NCBI GenBank assembly: GCA_021810625.1
Contig: JAJZIJ010000020.1
Coordinates: 1 to 48,078, forward strand
DNA length: 48,078 bases
Reading direction: 5' to 3'
DNA from: Acidobacteriota bacterium
GTDB lineage: Bacteria; Acidobacteriota; Terriglobia; Terriglobales; Acidobacteriaceae
Shown: positions 33,448 through 42,492 of the stretch, piece by piece
How positions within the stretch are numbered: the first letter of the stretch is position 1
Layout of the letters: each line of letters opens with the position of its first letter
Position numbers and translations under genes: made by a program
Notes under the pieces: model-generated
Told to the model about the DNA's origin: nothing
The model's database searches: none
Seen by the model: the letters and a program-made list of their open reading frames with translations, nothing else

Positions 33448-34167
33448 ATGATGCGTAGGATGCAGCCGATCATCATCGCCGAGCAACTCAGCAAAACCTA
33501 CCGCGCGGGCAAGCTGGAAGTTCCCGCGCTGCGGGGCGTTTCCTTCACCGTGGCTCCGGGGGAGTTTGTCAGTATTGTTGGGCCTTCCGGCAGTGGAAAA
33601 TCCACGCTCTTCTATGTGCTGGGCGGGCTGGCGCAGGCCTCGTCGGGAAGTTTGCAGATTGATGGCATTGATTTTGTCCATCTCTCCGACGCGGAGCGCA
33701 CGCGCCTGCGCCGACAGAAAATTGGTTTTGTTTTTCAACGGTTCAATCTGCTGCCAACACTGACGGCAATGGGAAATATAGAAATTGCCCATGAAATTGC
33801 CGGTAGAAAAGGTCAGATTGACCACACATTTTTGCATTCCATCGCCCAGATGCTAGGAATTGAAGGACGACTGCATCATCGGCCCTCGGAGCTTTCCGGC
33901 GGCGAGCAACAGCGGGTTGCCATCGCTCGCGCCTTGATCGCGCATCCGGCAATCCTGCTCGCCGACGAGCCAACGGGAAATCTTGCTTCCAAGCAGTCCA
34001 ACGCCGTGCTGGAAATGCTGCGCCGCTCCAACAAGGAACTGAAACAGACGGTGCTGATGATTACGCACAACGAGGAGGCCGCCTCCATTGCCGATCGCAT
34101 TCTGCACATGAGGGATGGAGAGATCGTCAGGGTCGAAGTGCCACAGGCTGCGGTCACCGCTGGCTGA
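33448..34167 (+). CDS. ABC transporter ATP-binding protein, MacB/LolD type
   Basis: An ATPase of about 239 residues (ATG 33448; 33451 and 33460 are also in frame, and the family start would fit 33460). It has Walker A GPSGSGKSTLF, Q-loop FVFQRFNLLP, signature LSGGEQQRVAIARAL, Walker B ILLADEPTGNL and H-loop MITHNEE. The NLLPTLTAMGNIE and TGNLASK features place it with MacB/LolD/FtsE-like ATPases that drive lipoprotein or efflux mechanotransmission. The permease usually beside it is absent; tRNA genes follow instead, so its membrane partner must be elsewhere. Confidence 0.9.
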   Translation: MMRRMQPIIIAEQLSKTYRAGKLEVPALRGVSFTVAPGEFVSIVGPSGSGKSTLFYVLGGLAQASSGSLQIDGIDFVHLSDAERTRLRRQKIGFVFQRFNLLPTLTAMGNIEIAHEIAGRKGQIDHTFLHSIAQMLGIEGRLHHRPSELSGGEQQRVAIARALIAHPAILLADEPTGNLASKQSNAVLEMLRRSNKELKQTVLMITHNEEAASIADRILHMRDGEIVRVEVPQAAVTAG

Positions 34168-34199
34168 CCCTGCATGGCTCTGCGTTAACCCGCTCTGCG

Positions 34200-34229
34200 T
34201 TGACCCAAAGATGTCGCAGCCGATATACT
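34200..34229 (+). promoter_or_regulatory. Sigma-70-type promoter of tRNA-Gly
   Basis: TTGACC (34200-34205) and TATACT (34224-34229) are separated by 18 bases and lie 13 bp before the tRNA-Gly gene. The sequence around the -35 box is a near-perfect 15-bp-period duplication (CTCTGCGTTAACCC / CTCTGCGTTGACCC, 34178-34206), and only the second unit carries the TTGACC hexamer. Confidence 0.75.
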
Positions 34230-34242
34230 CTGGAAGTACCGC

Positions 34243-34317
34243 GCGGGAGTAGCTCAGTGGTAGAGCATCGCCTTGCCAAGGCGAGGGTCGCGGGTTCAAG
34301 TCCCGTCTCCCGCTCCA
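34243..34317 (+). tRNA. tRNA-Gly (anticodon GCC)
   Basis: A complete cloverleaf of 75 bases. Acceptor stem GCGGGAG pairs with CTCCCGC, followed by T and an encoded CCA at 34315-34317. The D arm reads AGCTCAGTGGTAGAGC, the anticodon loop TTGCCAA gives GCC, and the T arm is GCGGGTTCAAGTCCCGT. Confidence 0.97.
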
Positions 34318-34406
34318 TACGAAGACCCGCCACTGCGGTACGCGACCCTCTCAACCAAGCGAGGCTCTCGGCGGGATATCCCGTGGCAGGTTATTCTGTA
34401 GCGAAG

Positions 34407-34427
34407 GGGTTGTTGCCATAGCAACCC
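34407..34427 (+). other. Hairpin between the two tRNA genes
   Basis: GGGTTG and CAACCC form a perfect 6-bp stem with a 9-base loop between tRNA-Gly and tRNA-Cys. It is followed by TGTCTC rather than a T-run. It may help end tRNA-Gly transcription or guide processing. Confidence 0.35.
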
Positions 34428-34440
34428 TGTCTCATCCCAA

Positions 34441-34515
34441 GGCGCGGTACCCAAGTGGTAAGGGAGAGGTCTGCAAAACCTTTATGCGTCGGTTCGATCC
34501 CGACCCGCGCCTCCA
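34441..34515 (+). tRNA. tRNA-Cys (anticodon GCA)
   Basis: A complete cloverleaf. Acceptor stem GGCGCGG pairs with CCGCGCC, followed by T and an encoded CCA at 34513-34515. The D arm contains CCAAGTGGTAAGG, the anticodon loop CTGCAAA gives GCA, and the T arm is GTCGGTTCGATCCCGAC. Confidence 0.96.
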
Positions 34516-34519
34516 GTTT

Positions 34520-34557
34520 TTTCCAAGCTGCGCCCTAGTTTCCAAGCTGCGCCCTAG
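34520..34557. repeat. 19-bp tandem duplication at the 3' end of the RDD gene
   Basis: TTTCCAAGCTGCGCCCTAG occurs twice in direct tandem between tRNA-Cys and the convergent RDD gene. The second unit contains the stop codon of the RDD gene, and the first unit carries the same stop triplet, so the duplication leaves the protein unchanged. Confidence 0.85.
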
Positions 34558-35774
34558 TAGGATCGCGGGTAGGTGCGCGTCATTCTGTCGTGCCAGCTCA
34601 GGCCATCTTCATCCAGCAGCGCCCATGCAAAGCCCAGCCCAAGCGGCAGGGCGGAAACCCACCAGGCAACGATGCGTCGCCGCAGCGCATTGCGGCGGGG
34701 ATTTTCATCGTCGAAGGTACACAACGCAATGCGCGCATAGTACATCCCCGCCGTGGCATGACTCAAAGAGAAGAACAAAAACTGATAGAGCAACCAAAGC
34801 GCAAAATAAACGATGCCGCCCATCACCACCGCAGATTTTCCGGCAGGCAGATGCGGCGTGGATATCGCGAAGACAAACAGAAACGACAGGAAGGCACACG
34901 TTACCAGGCAAAAATCCACGACAAGCGCCATCAGCCGCCGATGCAGGCTGGCCGTGGGCAGAGATAGCGGCAACGCCTCGTATGCGTCGGCCTCTTCTTG
35001 TCCTGCCACCTCCGGTTGCTCGTCCAGGCAGATGGACGCGCAGGCGTCGGCAACATCGGAGACCGCTGCGACATCTGCGGGCGTCGGCTCCGCTGGCAAT
35101 TCTGACGGGATCGTGGATGCCGCTTCCTGCTGCGCCATCGTTTCCGGATCGACTTCAAAAATTCGCAGTTGCGCCTGTGCCCCCATTGGCCCCTCGGCAA
35201 GCTTGGGACGAGCGCGCCGGGGAGCCACGCGCTCGCGTGGAAATTCAATCAGGTTTGCAGGCAGGGGAATGGGCGGAATTACCCAGGAGGGGGCGAACAA
35301 ATCTTCCGGGGCAGGAGCCATCTCAGTTGCAGGAGATGGAGGAGCAGCGTCAAAGGGCAACTCGCTGTGGATGTTTTCAGCATCGTTCCCAGTAGCGTCC
35401 GCTGCAAGCATCGCGCGCGTTCCGGCTTCCGAAATTGCCTCCTGCGGCTTCTCTGCTTCGAGCAGACCCACAGCTGTGGAAGCTCCACCGGATTTCTGTT
35501 GTTGCCACAATTCGGTATACGTCGGAGCAGCGGCATATCGGGCGGCAACGGTCGCAGCAATTTTAGCGGCGCGGGCCGCGCGTTCCTGTGTTGAGGGCTG
35601 GCTCCGTAGCGCCATTGCTGGATCAGCGTCGGGCTGGGCAACGTTTTTTGTCTGGCGCTCCCGGCGAGACTCCACAAGATGGGAGATTTCGCGCTTCCAA
35701 TCCTGCGTGCGCGGAGGAGTTGGCTCCTCGGAGAGGAACGGCGTGGAGATCGGAGATGGGGATGCAGTGCTCAC
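34554..35774 (-). CDS. RDD-domain membrane protein with long disordered N-terminus
   Basis: A 406-residue protein. Residues 1 to about 270 are Ala/Pro/Glu-rich and low in complexity, with no fold I can see. The last 130 residues form an RDD domain: an Arg-Arg/Asp-containing first span (HRRLMALVVDFCLVTCAFLS), a second and third span, and SWHDRMTRT near the end, close to the family DxxT/RT motif. RDD proteins sit in the inner membrane and some have ion-transport roles. The long cytosolic extension is unusual. It is divergent from lptD, 157 bp away. Confidence 0.85.
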   Translation of the reverse strand: MSTASPSPISTPFLSEEPTPPRTQDWKREISHLVESRRERQTKNVAQPDADPAMALRSQPSTQERAARAAKIAATVAARYAAAPTYTELWQQQKSGGASTAVGLLEAEKPQEAISEAGTRAMLAADATGNDAENIHSELPFDAAPPSPATEMAPAPEDLFAPSWVIPPIPLPANLIEFPRERVAPRRARPKLAEGPMGAQAQLRIFEVDPETMAQQEAASTIPSELPAEPTPADVAAVSDVADACASICLDEQPEVAGQEEADAYEALPLSLPTASLHRRLMALVVDFCLVTCAFLSFLFVFAISTPHLPAGKSAVVMGGIVYFALWLLYQFLFFSLSHATAGMYYARIALCTFDDENPRRNALRRRIVAWWVSALPLGLGFAWALLDEDGLSWHDRMTRTYPRSY

Positions 35775-35931
35775 GCTCGTAACTCTTTGTTATCGCACGG
35801 AAGGCACTCAAAAAGCCAGAGAAAAATGCACAACATTTGCAGCAGGTGGTCGTGCCCGGAATACTGCGCCCTGTTGCGCGGCAACGAATCGCGCACGGAT
35901 TGACAGGCGATACACTACAAGCAGCGCCGCC

Positions 35932-38448
35932 ATGAGAGTCCGCCTCTGTTGCTTCCTTACGCTTCTCGCATTGTGTTCCCCACAAATGCAGGCACAGGCG
36001 TTGACCGGACAACAAGCTTCCTCCGCGCGCAGCGGCAGCAACGATTTGCCGGATGCGCCTACGCCCGCGTCCACGACGATGCTTCAGGGCACGCCAACTC
36101 CAGTCGCGCAGCTTGTTGCGCCGCCGCCAACGGGCACGCCCGTTACGATCCATGCGCAGGAGCAGGAGAAACAAGGCGATACCTATCATCTGCGCGGGGA
36201 AGTGGAGATCGACTATCTCAATTACATCCTCCGCGCCGATCGCATCACCTACAACGCGGCAACAGGCGACGTGGACGCGCAAGGGCATCTGCAACTGGAT
36301 GGCGGCCCGGACAATGAAGAGATCACGGCCACGCATGGCCAGATGAATCTAAACGCGCAGACAGGCCGATTCTATGACGTGGTTGGCTCGGTGGGCGTGC
36401 TGCGTGGTACCGGACAGAGCGAGGTCTACTCAACGCCCAATCCATTCCGAATCGCGGGCAAGCTGCTGGTAAAAAATGGCCCGGAATCCTACGCGCTGTA
36501 TGGCGGCAGCATGACCTCCTGCCGTTTGCCCAAGCCAAACTGGAGAATTCTAGCCCCGCGCATTGTAGTGGCCAACGGCACGGCGAAGGCGTGGAACAGC
36601 CACTTCACAATACGGAAATACCCAATCTTCTATCTGCCCTACGTTACGCACGCGGTCGATGCATCTGGACGCCAGTCGGGGATTCTCATTCCAACGTTTG
36701 GCACGTCGTCCATCCAGGGATACATCTTTGGGGAAGCCTACTACTGGGCGATCAATCGTAGTTCTGATCTAATGCTGGGACTCCAATACTATTCGCTGCG
36801 TGGCCCGGAGCAGAGCGCGGAATATCGCTACAAGGGCCGCGGCAACGATTTTCTGCATGTTTACTATGATGGCCTGGAGGATCGTGGCCTTGCTCCGCTG
36901 TACATCAATCAAGGGGGCCAGGACACCATCGTTACGGGACGACGCGATTTTAATGCCAACACTCACGCCATAACGGATGCCGAGTATCTCAGCTCCTACG
37001 TGTATCGACAGGTCTTCGCGCCAAATTTCTCCCTGGCCGTTTCGTCGGAGGTAAAATCCTGGGCCTTCCTGACACATCAACAGGACGGCCAAGCGGCCAG
37101 CGTGGATTTGGAGCGCTATCAGAACTTCGAGAGCGATGCCGTGGGCGATCAGATTCGCATCCTGCATCTGCCCCGGCTGGATTACGACACCTCCGATCAC
37201 AGCTTCGGCCATTCCCGTTTGCTTGACGGTGGAGCGGCCTCGTTCAGCATGATGACGCGATCCGAGCCGGGACTGAATCCCAGCCTGGATGCTGCACGCA
37301 CGGATTTGTATCCGCATCTTTCCCTGCCGCTGCTAAAGAGGGGATGGACACTACGTCCAGAGGTGGGCCTGCGCGAAACGCTGTACTCCAACAGCCAGAT
37401 TCTCGGCCCAACCACGCCCATCGTGCATAATGCCAGCTTAAATCGAAAGGCCGTCGAAACCGGCGTGGAGCTTCTCCCTCCGGTTCTCGAACGCGACTAT
37501 AGCGGAGGGTTTCTTACGCGCCGCTTCGATGTGGCCGTGCGGCACACGATTGCGCCGGAGGTGCAGTATCGCTACGTGGCGGGTGTCGATAACTTCAATA
37601 ACGTGCCGCGCTTCGACGCGCTGGATATCTACAGCGACACCAATGAAATGGAGTATGGCCTGACCCAGCGATGGTTTATCAAGTCGCTCAAGCCGCATCC
37701 CTGCACGACCGATGAAGCGGCAAACGCGCACAAGGAAGAAGCGTCCAACGCGAAAAGCACACAGGATAACAAGAACAATCCCGGCATCAAAAAACCAGCA
37801 CCAACCTGCACGGGGGATACGCAGGAGTGGCTCTCCTGGTATGTCGGGCAAAAGTATTTCTTCGACCCAACTTTTGGAGGAGCCGTGGTTTCCGGTCGTC
37901 GCAATATCTTTACCAGCACGCTGGACTTTAGCTCCATCGCCTACATCACTTCGCCGCGCAACACCTCTCCCATACTCTCCCGCCTGCTCCTGAACACGCG
38001 CGGAACAACGGACATGGAGTGGGACGTGGAGTACGATGCCAAGGCTGCTCGCATGGCGGCCAACAATATCTTTACCAACTATCGGCACAAGAGCTTTTTT
38101 TCCAGCTTCGGCTACGCGCTGATGAATGCTCCTGCGGAGAGCATCGTAGCCGCCGGACAGCCCATTCCTGTTACCAACTATGACCAGATGCAATTGTTAC
38201 TGGGCTATGGAGCGCCCACAAAACCCGGCCTCAGCGTCGCAGGCAGTGGCGGCCTAGACATCAATCTGCGCTCCTTGGAATATGCCACCGCGCAGACCTC
38301 CTACAACTTCAATTGCTGCGGTGTCAGCGTGGAATATCGACGTTTCGCTCTTGGATCCGTGCGCAACGAGAATATGTGGAGCTATGGCCTGACGCTGACC
38401 GGCATCGGAACAGCAGGCAGCCTGAAGCGGGCTGAGCGGCTGTTTTAG
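35932..38448 (+). CDS. lptD: LPS-assembly protein LptD
   Basis: An 838-residue outer-membrane translocon that places lipopolysaccharide in the outer leaflet. The frame is open over 1 kb upstream by chance on the opposite strand of the RDD gene; I start at ATG 35932, which opens a signal peptide (RLCCFLTLLALCSPQMQA). The N-terminal OstA/LptA-like jellyroll follows (YHLRGEVEIDYLNYILRADR; YNAATGDVDAQGHLQLDGG), then a large barrel with SGILIPTFGTSSIQGYIFGE and a C-terminal NEN-type stretch ending in Phe (RAERLF). The region around 680-740 contains Lys/Asn-rich sequence with several Cys, possibly the disulfide sites of the family. Confidence 0.94.
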   Translation: MRVRLCCFLTLLALCSPQMQAQALTGQQASSARSGSNDLPDAPTPASTTMLQGTPTPVAQLVAPPPTGTPVTIHAQEQEKQGDTYHLRGEVEIDYLNYILRADRITYNAATGDVDAQGHLQLDGGPDNEEITATHGQMNLNAQTGRFYDVVGSVGVLRGTGQSEVYSTPNPFRIAGKLLVKNGPESYALYGGSMTSCRLPKPNWRILAPRIVVANGTAKAWNSHFTIRKYPIFYLPYVTHAVDASGRQSGILIPTFGTSSIQGYIFGEAYYWAINRSSDLMLGLQYYSLRGPEQSAEYRYKGRGNDFLHVYYDGLEDRGLAPLYINQGGQDTIVTGRRDFNANTHAITDAEYLSSYVYRQVFAPNFSLAVSSEVKSWAFLTHQQDGQAASVDLERYQNFESDAVGDQIRILHLPRLDYDTSDHSFGHSRLLDGGAASFSMMTRSEPGLNPSLDAARTDLYPHLSLPLLKRGWTLRPEVGLRETLYSNSQILGPTTPIVHNASLNRKAVETGVELLPPVLERDYSGGFLTRRFDVAVRHTIAPEVQYRYVAGVDNFNNVPRFDALDIYSDTNEMEYGLTQRWFIKSLKPHPCTTDEAANAHKEEASNAKSTQDNKNNPGIKKPAPTCTGDTQEWLSWYVGQKYFFDPTFGGAVVSGRRNIFTSTLDFSSIAYITSPRNTSPILSRLLLNTRGTTDMEWDVEYDAKAARMAANNIFTNYRHKSFFSSFGYALMNAPAESIVAAGQPIPVTNYDQMQLLLGYGAPTKPGLSVAGSGGLDINLRSLEYATAQTSYNFNCCGVSVEYRRFALGSVRNENMWSYGLTLTGIGTAGSLKRAERLF

Positions 38449-38486
38449 CAGCCTGCTTCCAGGATCGCGTCCGGAATGCGCAATCA

Positions 38487-39845
38487 CTACTCCACGCGAC
38501 AGATTAAGCATTTGAGATAGCGCGTTTCGGGGATATTCAAAATTGCCGGATGATCCAGCGCTGCGCCGCGCGTCTCCAGCAGGCGCACGCGGCGACCCGC
38601 ATCGCTGGCGGCAGCGGCGACAACGCCAACAAAATCCTCCAGGGAAATATGATGCGAGCACGAGCAGGTCACCAGCGTTCCGCCGGGTTGCAGCATCTTG
38701 AGCGCGCGCAGATTCATTTCCTTATAGCCGCGCAGTGCGCCTTCGGTGGCGCGTTTGGACTTGGCGAAGGCTGGCGGGTCGAGCACGATGGTGTCAAAAC
38801 GTTCTCCACTCTCGCTCCAGTCGCGCAGCAGGTCGAAGGCATTGGCCTCAATCCATTCCACGCCGCGCCCATCTTCGAGTAACTGGTTTTGATTTTCGAT
38901 CAGATTTTTCTCTGCCACTTCCAACGCGGCGCGGGAGGCATCGACGCCCGTGACCTGCGGACAGACACGCGCCAGATGTAACGCAAATCCTCCCTGGTAG
39001 GTGCAGATGTCGAGCGCGCGCCCATGCGCGTGGCGGGCGGCGGCGGCGTAATTCTCGCGCTGATCCAGAAACGCTCCCGTCTTCTGCCCTGCATTGGCAT
39101 CGTAGAAAAAACGCAGGCCGTTCAATCGGAAAATCGTGCTGCGCAGGGGCTGCTCCGGCGTTCGCGTGTAGAGCGGCTCGCTCGGAGATGCAGCCAGTTG
39201 CTCCAGCTCGCGAATGCGCGGATCGGGGCGCTCGACGATCCAGGAAGGGTTCAACTCCTCGCGCAGCGTGGCGACGATGGTTGCGCGCACATCCTCCGCG
39301 TGGGTTCCCTGCGTCAGCAATTGCAGAATAACCAGTTCCCCATAGCGGTCGATGATGATTCCGGGCAGCGCATCGGCCTCGCTAAAGACCAGGCGGCAGG
39401 CATCGGTTGCGAGATTTTCAATTCCAGAAACATCGGCAAGAAGCTGCGCGCGCAAGGCCAGAGCACGTTGCAGGCGCTCGCGGATCAATTCCAGAAACGC
39501 GCCGCGTGTGGGAATCTCCTTCGCCGACAGAAGCCGCAGCGCGATCATGGAGGCGGAGCTATACAGCGCCGTGCCTAATCTTTCGCCGCGATGATCCTGC
39601 ACTGCGACCAGCGAACCCGGCGCAACCTCCTCGGCTCCAGCCGCAGGAAGGAGCTTCTCCATGTCGGAGGTGTAGACCCAGACGTGCCCGGCGCGGAGCC
39701 GATCTGCGGCGCGGCGCGTGATGGTGGCAATCGGAATATCTGCGGCGGTTGCGTTCTTCTTGATCTCGGACGCGGCAGGGAAAGACGCAGGGGCTGCTTC
39801 TGGACGCGCCGCTTCTAAGTGTGCGGACTTTGTGGATCGTTGCAT
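38487..39845 (-). CDS. rlmI: RlmI-type SAM-dependent rRNA methyltransferase
   Basis: A 452-residue enzyme of the RlmI/YccW (PUA-RNA methyltransferase) family; E. coli RlmI makes m5C1962 in 23S rRNA. It has a PUA domain (RAGHVWVYTSD ... GSLVAVQDHRGERLGTALY), a middle EEHEH domain (YGELVILQLLTQG), and a Rossmann methyltransferase with motif I ALDICTYQGGFALHLA, acidic loop VTGVDASRAAL, motif IV LDPPAFAKSKRA and the late CSCSHH motif. AGAGAGG precedes ATG 39845. The first 40 residues are an Ala/Pro-rich addition. It ends tail to tail with lptD, 38 bp apart. Confidence 0.9.
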   Translation of the reverse strand: MQRSTKSAHLEAARPEAAPASFPAASEIKKNATAADIPIATITRRAADRLRAGHVWVYTSDMEKLLPAAGAEEVAPGSLVAVQDHRGERLGTALYSSASMIALRLLSAKEIPTRGAFLELIRERLQRALALRAQLLADVSGIENLATDACRLVFSEADALPGIIIDRYGELVILQLLTQGTHAEDVRATIVATLREELNPSWIVERPDPRIRELEQLAASPSEPLYTRTPEQPLRSTIFRLNGLRFFYDANAGQKTGAFLDQRENYAAAARHAHGRALDICTYQGGFALHLARVCPQVTGVDASRAALEVAEKNLIENQNQLLEDGRGVEWIEANAFDLLRDWSESGERFDTIVLDPPAFAKSKRATEGALRGYKEMNLRALKMLQPGGTLVTCSCSHHISLEDFVGVVAAAASDAGRRVRLLETRGAALDHPAILNIPETRYLKCLICRVE

Positions 39846-39886
39846 GGCAACCTCTCTTCGATCTTACGCGGGCCATGTCGGGCAGT

Positions 39887-39902
39887 GGATTCAGTTGAAT
39901 CC
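39887..39902. other. 16-bp near-perfect palindrome between tal and the rlmI-type gene
   Basis: GGATTCA and TGAATCC flank two central bases. It lies about 40 bp before the start codon of the rlmI-type gene on the minus strand and about 70 bp after the tal stop. It could be an operator or a weak hairpin; there is no T-tract. Confidence 0.4.
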
Positions 39903-39974
39903 GCCGAAAGGAAAGGGAACGCTGGCGCGGCCTCCGCTTGGAATGACGCGGCTCCGGCCAGCTTCCAGAGAGGG

Positions 39975-40985
39975 TTAACGCGCGCCGACGGCCTTGGGTT
40001 CGCTTGCGCCGAGTTCGACGAGGCGCTTGGCCAGCAGCTTTTCCAGCGTTTCCAACGCAGCGCTAAAGCCTTCGATGCCTTCCTTCAACTTGTCATGCGC
40101 CATGCGGTCGGCGGCGTGCATTTTGTCGAAGGTCGGCTTGTCGATGGTAATTTTTTCGATCGGCAGGGTCTTCGCCTTGCTGGCATCCAGCTTGCGCGGC
40201 AGCGGCTCCTGCTTGGAATCCAATTCGGCGATCAGGGCCGGGGAGATGGTGAGCAGATCGCATCCGGCCAGTTCCTGAATCTCGCCGATATTGCGGAAGC
40301 TGGCTCCCATGACCACTGTTTTGTAGTCGAATTTTTTGAAGTAGTTATAAATTTTCGTGACGGATTGCACGCCGGGATCGTCAGCGCCCTGATAATCTTT
40401 GCCGGTATCTTTCTTGTACCAATCCAGAATGCGGCCCACGAAAGGCGAGATGAGCGTGACGCCCGCCTCCGCGCAGGCGATGGCCTGATGGAGGCCGAAG
40501 AGCAGCGTCAGATTGCAGTGAATGCCTTCCTTTTCCAGAATTTCGGCGGCGCGAATGCCCTCCCATGTGGAGGCAATTTTGATGAGCACGCGCTCACGCT
40601 TGATGCCCGCATCGTCATATTGCTGGATAATTTCGCGGGCCTGCTTTACGGTGGCGGCGGTGTCGTAGGAGAGCCGGGCATCGACCTCGGTGGAGACGCG
40701 ACCGGGAACGATTTTTAAGATGCGCTTGCCAAACTCCACAGCCAGATGTTTGAAGGCCAGGTTAGCGACATCAGCATCCTGGGCATTGGCACCCAGCTTT
40801 TTCTTGGCCTCCAGCAGCACGCCATCCATGATGGGCTGGTACTGCGGCATCTGCGTGGCCGCGGTGATGAGTGATGGATTGGTGGTGGCATCCTGCGGCT
40901 TGGCCTTTTCAATGGCCTGAATGTCGCCGGTATCGGCTACGATGACGGTCATCGCGCGAAGCTGTTCCAATTGCGTCTTTGACAT
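39975..40985 (-). CDS. tal: Transaldolase, TalB type
   Basis: A 336-residue pentose-phosphate enzyme that moves dihydroxyacetone between sedoheptulose-7-phosphate and glyceraldehyde-3-phosphate. It begins with the TalB signature [20 protein letters not shown], has the Schiff-base Lys in [37 protein letters not shown] and the phosphate-binding [21 protein letters not shown] lies 8 bases before the ATG. The length equals that of classical TalB plus a short tail. Confidence 0.96.
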   Translation of the reverse strand: MSKTQLEQLRAMTVIVADTGDIQAIEKAKPQDATTNPSLITAATQMPQYQPIMDGVLLEAKKKLGANAQDADVANLAFKHLAVEFGKRILKIVPGRVSTEVDARLSYDTAATVKQAREIIQQYDDAGIKRERVLIKIASTWEGIRAAEILEKEGIHCNLTLLFGLHQAIACAEAGVTLISPFVGRILDWYKKDTGKDYQGADDPGVQSVTKIYNYFKKFDYKTVVMGASFRNIGEIQELAGCDLLTISPALIAELDSKQEPLPRKLDASKAKTLPIEKITIDKPTFDKMHAADRMAHDKLKEGIEGFSAALETLEKLLAKRLVELGASEPKAVGAR

Positions 40986-41182
40986 ACAATCTCTCCTCGT
41001 CGGGATTTCTGCGTGCTGTATCGGACAAAAATCAAACTACGTTAGCAGGAAAGTGCGCCGGAGAACACCCGCTCTTGTTTCTATTTTAGGTGAGATGCTC
41101 AGTATTTGCGGAGTGGTTGTCGAATTCTAGCGCGCGACCCGAAGATTTTTATCCATGCGCAACCCACATAGGCAGGCGAGAC

Positions 41183-42454
41183 TCACTGCGTTGGAATATC
41201 CGCCATGACCTCTGGCGAGGGCGCGCTCGCATTGCCGCTCGTATCCACAGCGCGAACAGAATAGGCGTAGCGATGGCCCGGAGCTACAGAAGTATCCTGA
41301 AAAGCGGGCGTGACCAACAGCGCGTTAGGCGCGCTGCTGGGAGCGGGAGCGATTTGCATCGGCGCAGCACCCGATAAATCCCGCAGAGACAAATCTCGCC
41401 GATAGACCCGGTACTGGGCAAAATCCGGCTCGGTGTTGGCCAACCAGGAGAGGTTCACCGCTGGCGCTCCTCCGTTCATGGCAGCGGAGACAACCACGGC
41501 GACCAATCCCTGGGGCGTGGCGGGCGGAAAGGTGTCAAGGGTTTGCAGTTGCGTGGGCAAACTTGGCTGGCCGTGGATACGCAGGATTTTCGTACCCATC
41601 GGATGCTCGACAACGCGGGCCACGGCGTAGCGATAAGTTGCGTTCCACTGCGCGCTGGTGTCCAGCGCAAGGCCGGGATCCGTCTCGTCTGGCTGGCTTG
41701 GCTGCGGAGTCGTCTCCGCCGCGCCCGCAGTACGCGCCGCCGGGACATGCAGGATCGGAATACGCACGATCAAAGTTTCCACCACGGGCGGCGCTGATTT
41801 TTTCACAGCGCTGTTTTTCTGCGGACTCTTCTGCGGACTCTTCTGCGAGAGAGCGAGAAGATTCTTTGCAGCCGCAGGAGCGGGCGCGCGCAACAGGGTT
41901 CTCTGAATTTCAAACACGGTGCCGTGCTGCAATGGCGCGGGTTGCCAATGGAGCAGCACTCCCTGAGGAACGACCTGGGCAGTCAGACCCGTTATCGGCA
42001 ATGGCGCGGCACCTGCCAACGCGGGCGCGTCGTTGGAGGCGGCAGCGGCCTGGGCATGGGCATTCTGAGCAAATACCTGATAGGTGATGATTCGCAGCGG
42101 CCCCTGTGTGAGAGGCGCAGGCAAACGATGCGTAAACGTGGCTGGCTTGCCGGGGAGCGCCTGTATGTTGCCGACGGTATCGCAGACGCGGCTGGTGGTT
42201 TGCAGGCAAATACGCACAGGAATGGACGACTTCAGCTTCAGGCCGTCGGTGGTTTTTCCGGGCATCGTCCAGGCCAGCAAAACCTGATTGCCGATGCGCT
42301 TGGCTTTCAGATCGCGTACAGGTTTGGGAATATGCAGCGATGGAGGTTGCGGCGCTGCCGCCAAGCCACAACCCAACCCCGCTGCCGTCAGCAGCGTTGC
42401 AGCAAACAGGACGATTGCGGTCAGCCATCGGGAGTGCCAGGCGCGAATTTCCAT
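41183..42454 (-). CDS. Secreted protein with fibronectin type III-like domains
   Basis: A 423-residue protein with an N-terminal signal (WLTAIVLFAATLLTAAGLGC). The cysteine at the end may be lipid-modified, although the lipobox is not canonical. Two or three fibronectin-III-like modules follow: LKAKRIGNQVLLAWTMPG, LTAQVVPQGVLLHWQPAP and the C-terminal VAVVVSAAMNGGAPAVNLSW with YRYAVARV and YAYSVRAVDTSGNAS. The linker between modules has a short in-frame repeat coding QKSPQKSPQ. It is probably an envelope-associated binding or structural protein; no enzymatic domain is seen. Confidence 0.75.
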   Translation of the reverse strand: MEIRAWHSRWLTAIVLFAATLLTAAGLGCGLAAAPQPPSLHIPKPVRDLKAKRIGNQVLLAWTMPGKTTDGLKLKSSIPVRICLQTTSRVCDTVGNIQALPGKPATFTHRLPAPLTQGPLRIITYQVFAQNAHAQAAAASNDAPALAGAAPLPITGLTAQVVPQGVLLHWQPAPLQHGTVFEIQRTLLRAPAPAAAKNLLALSQKSPQKSPQKNSAVKKSAPPVVETLIVRIPILHVPAARTAGAAETTPQPSQPDETDPGLALDTSAQWNATYRYAVARVVEHPMGTKILRIHGQPSLPTQLQTLDTFPPATPQGLVAVVVSAAMNGGAPAVNLSWLANTEPDFAQYRVYRRDLSLRDLSGAAPMQIAPAPSSAPNALLVTPAFQDTSVAPGHRYAYSVRAVDTSGNASAPSPEVMADIPTQ

Positions 42455-42492
42455 GCGATGTTCAGGCTAGCATGAAGGGAGCGTCGGATGAT

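Noticed and set aside
34243-34515. tRNA pair as an integration site of a genomic island
   Set aside because: No integrase, no duplicated tRNA 3' end and no change in composition is seen next to the tRNA genes.
34813-35931. Extension of the lptD frame by about 370 codons upstream
   Set aside because: This part is antisense to the RDD gene, has no LptD similarity, and a proper signal peptide begins at 35932.
41811-41850. Short tandem repeat CTGCGGACTCTT within the fibronectin-like gene
   Set aside because: It codes a Ser-Pro-Gln-Lys linker repeat inside a protein and needs no separate explanation.
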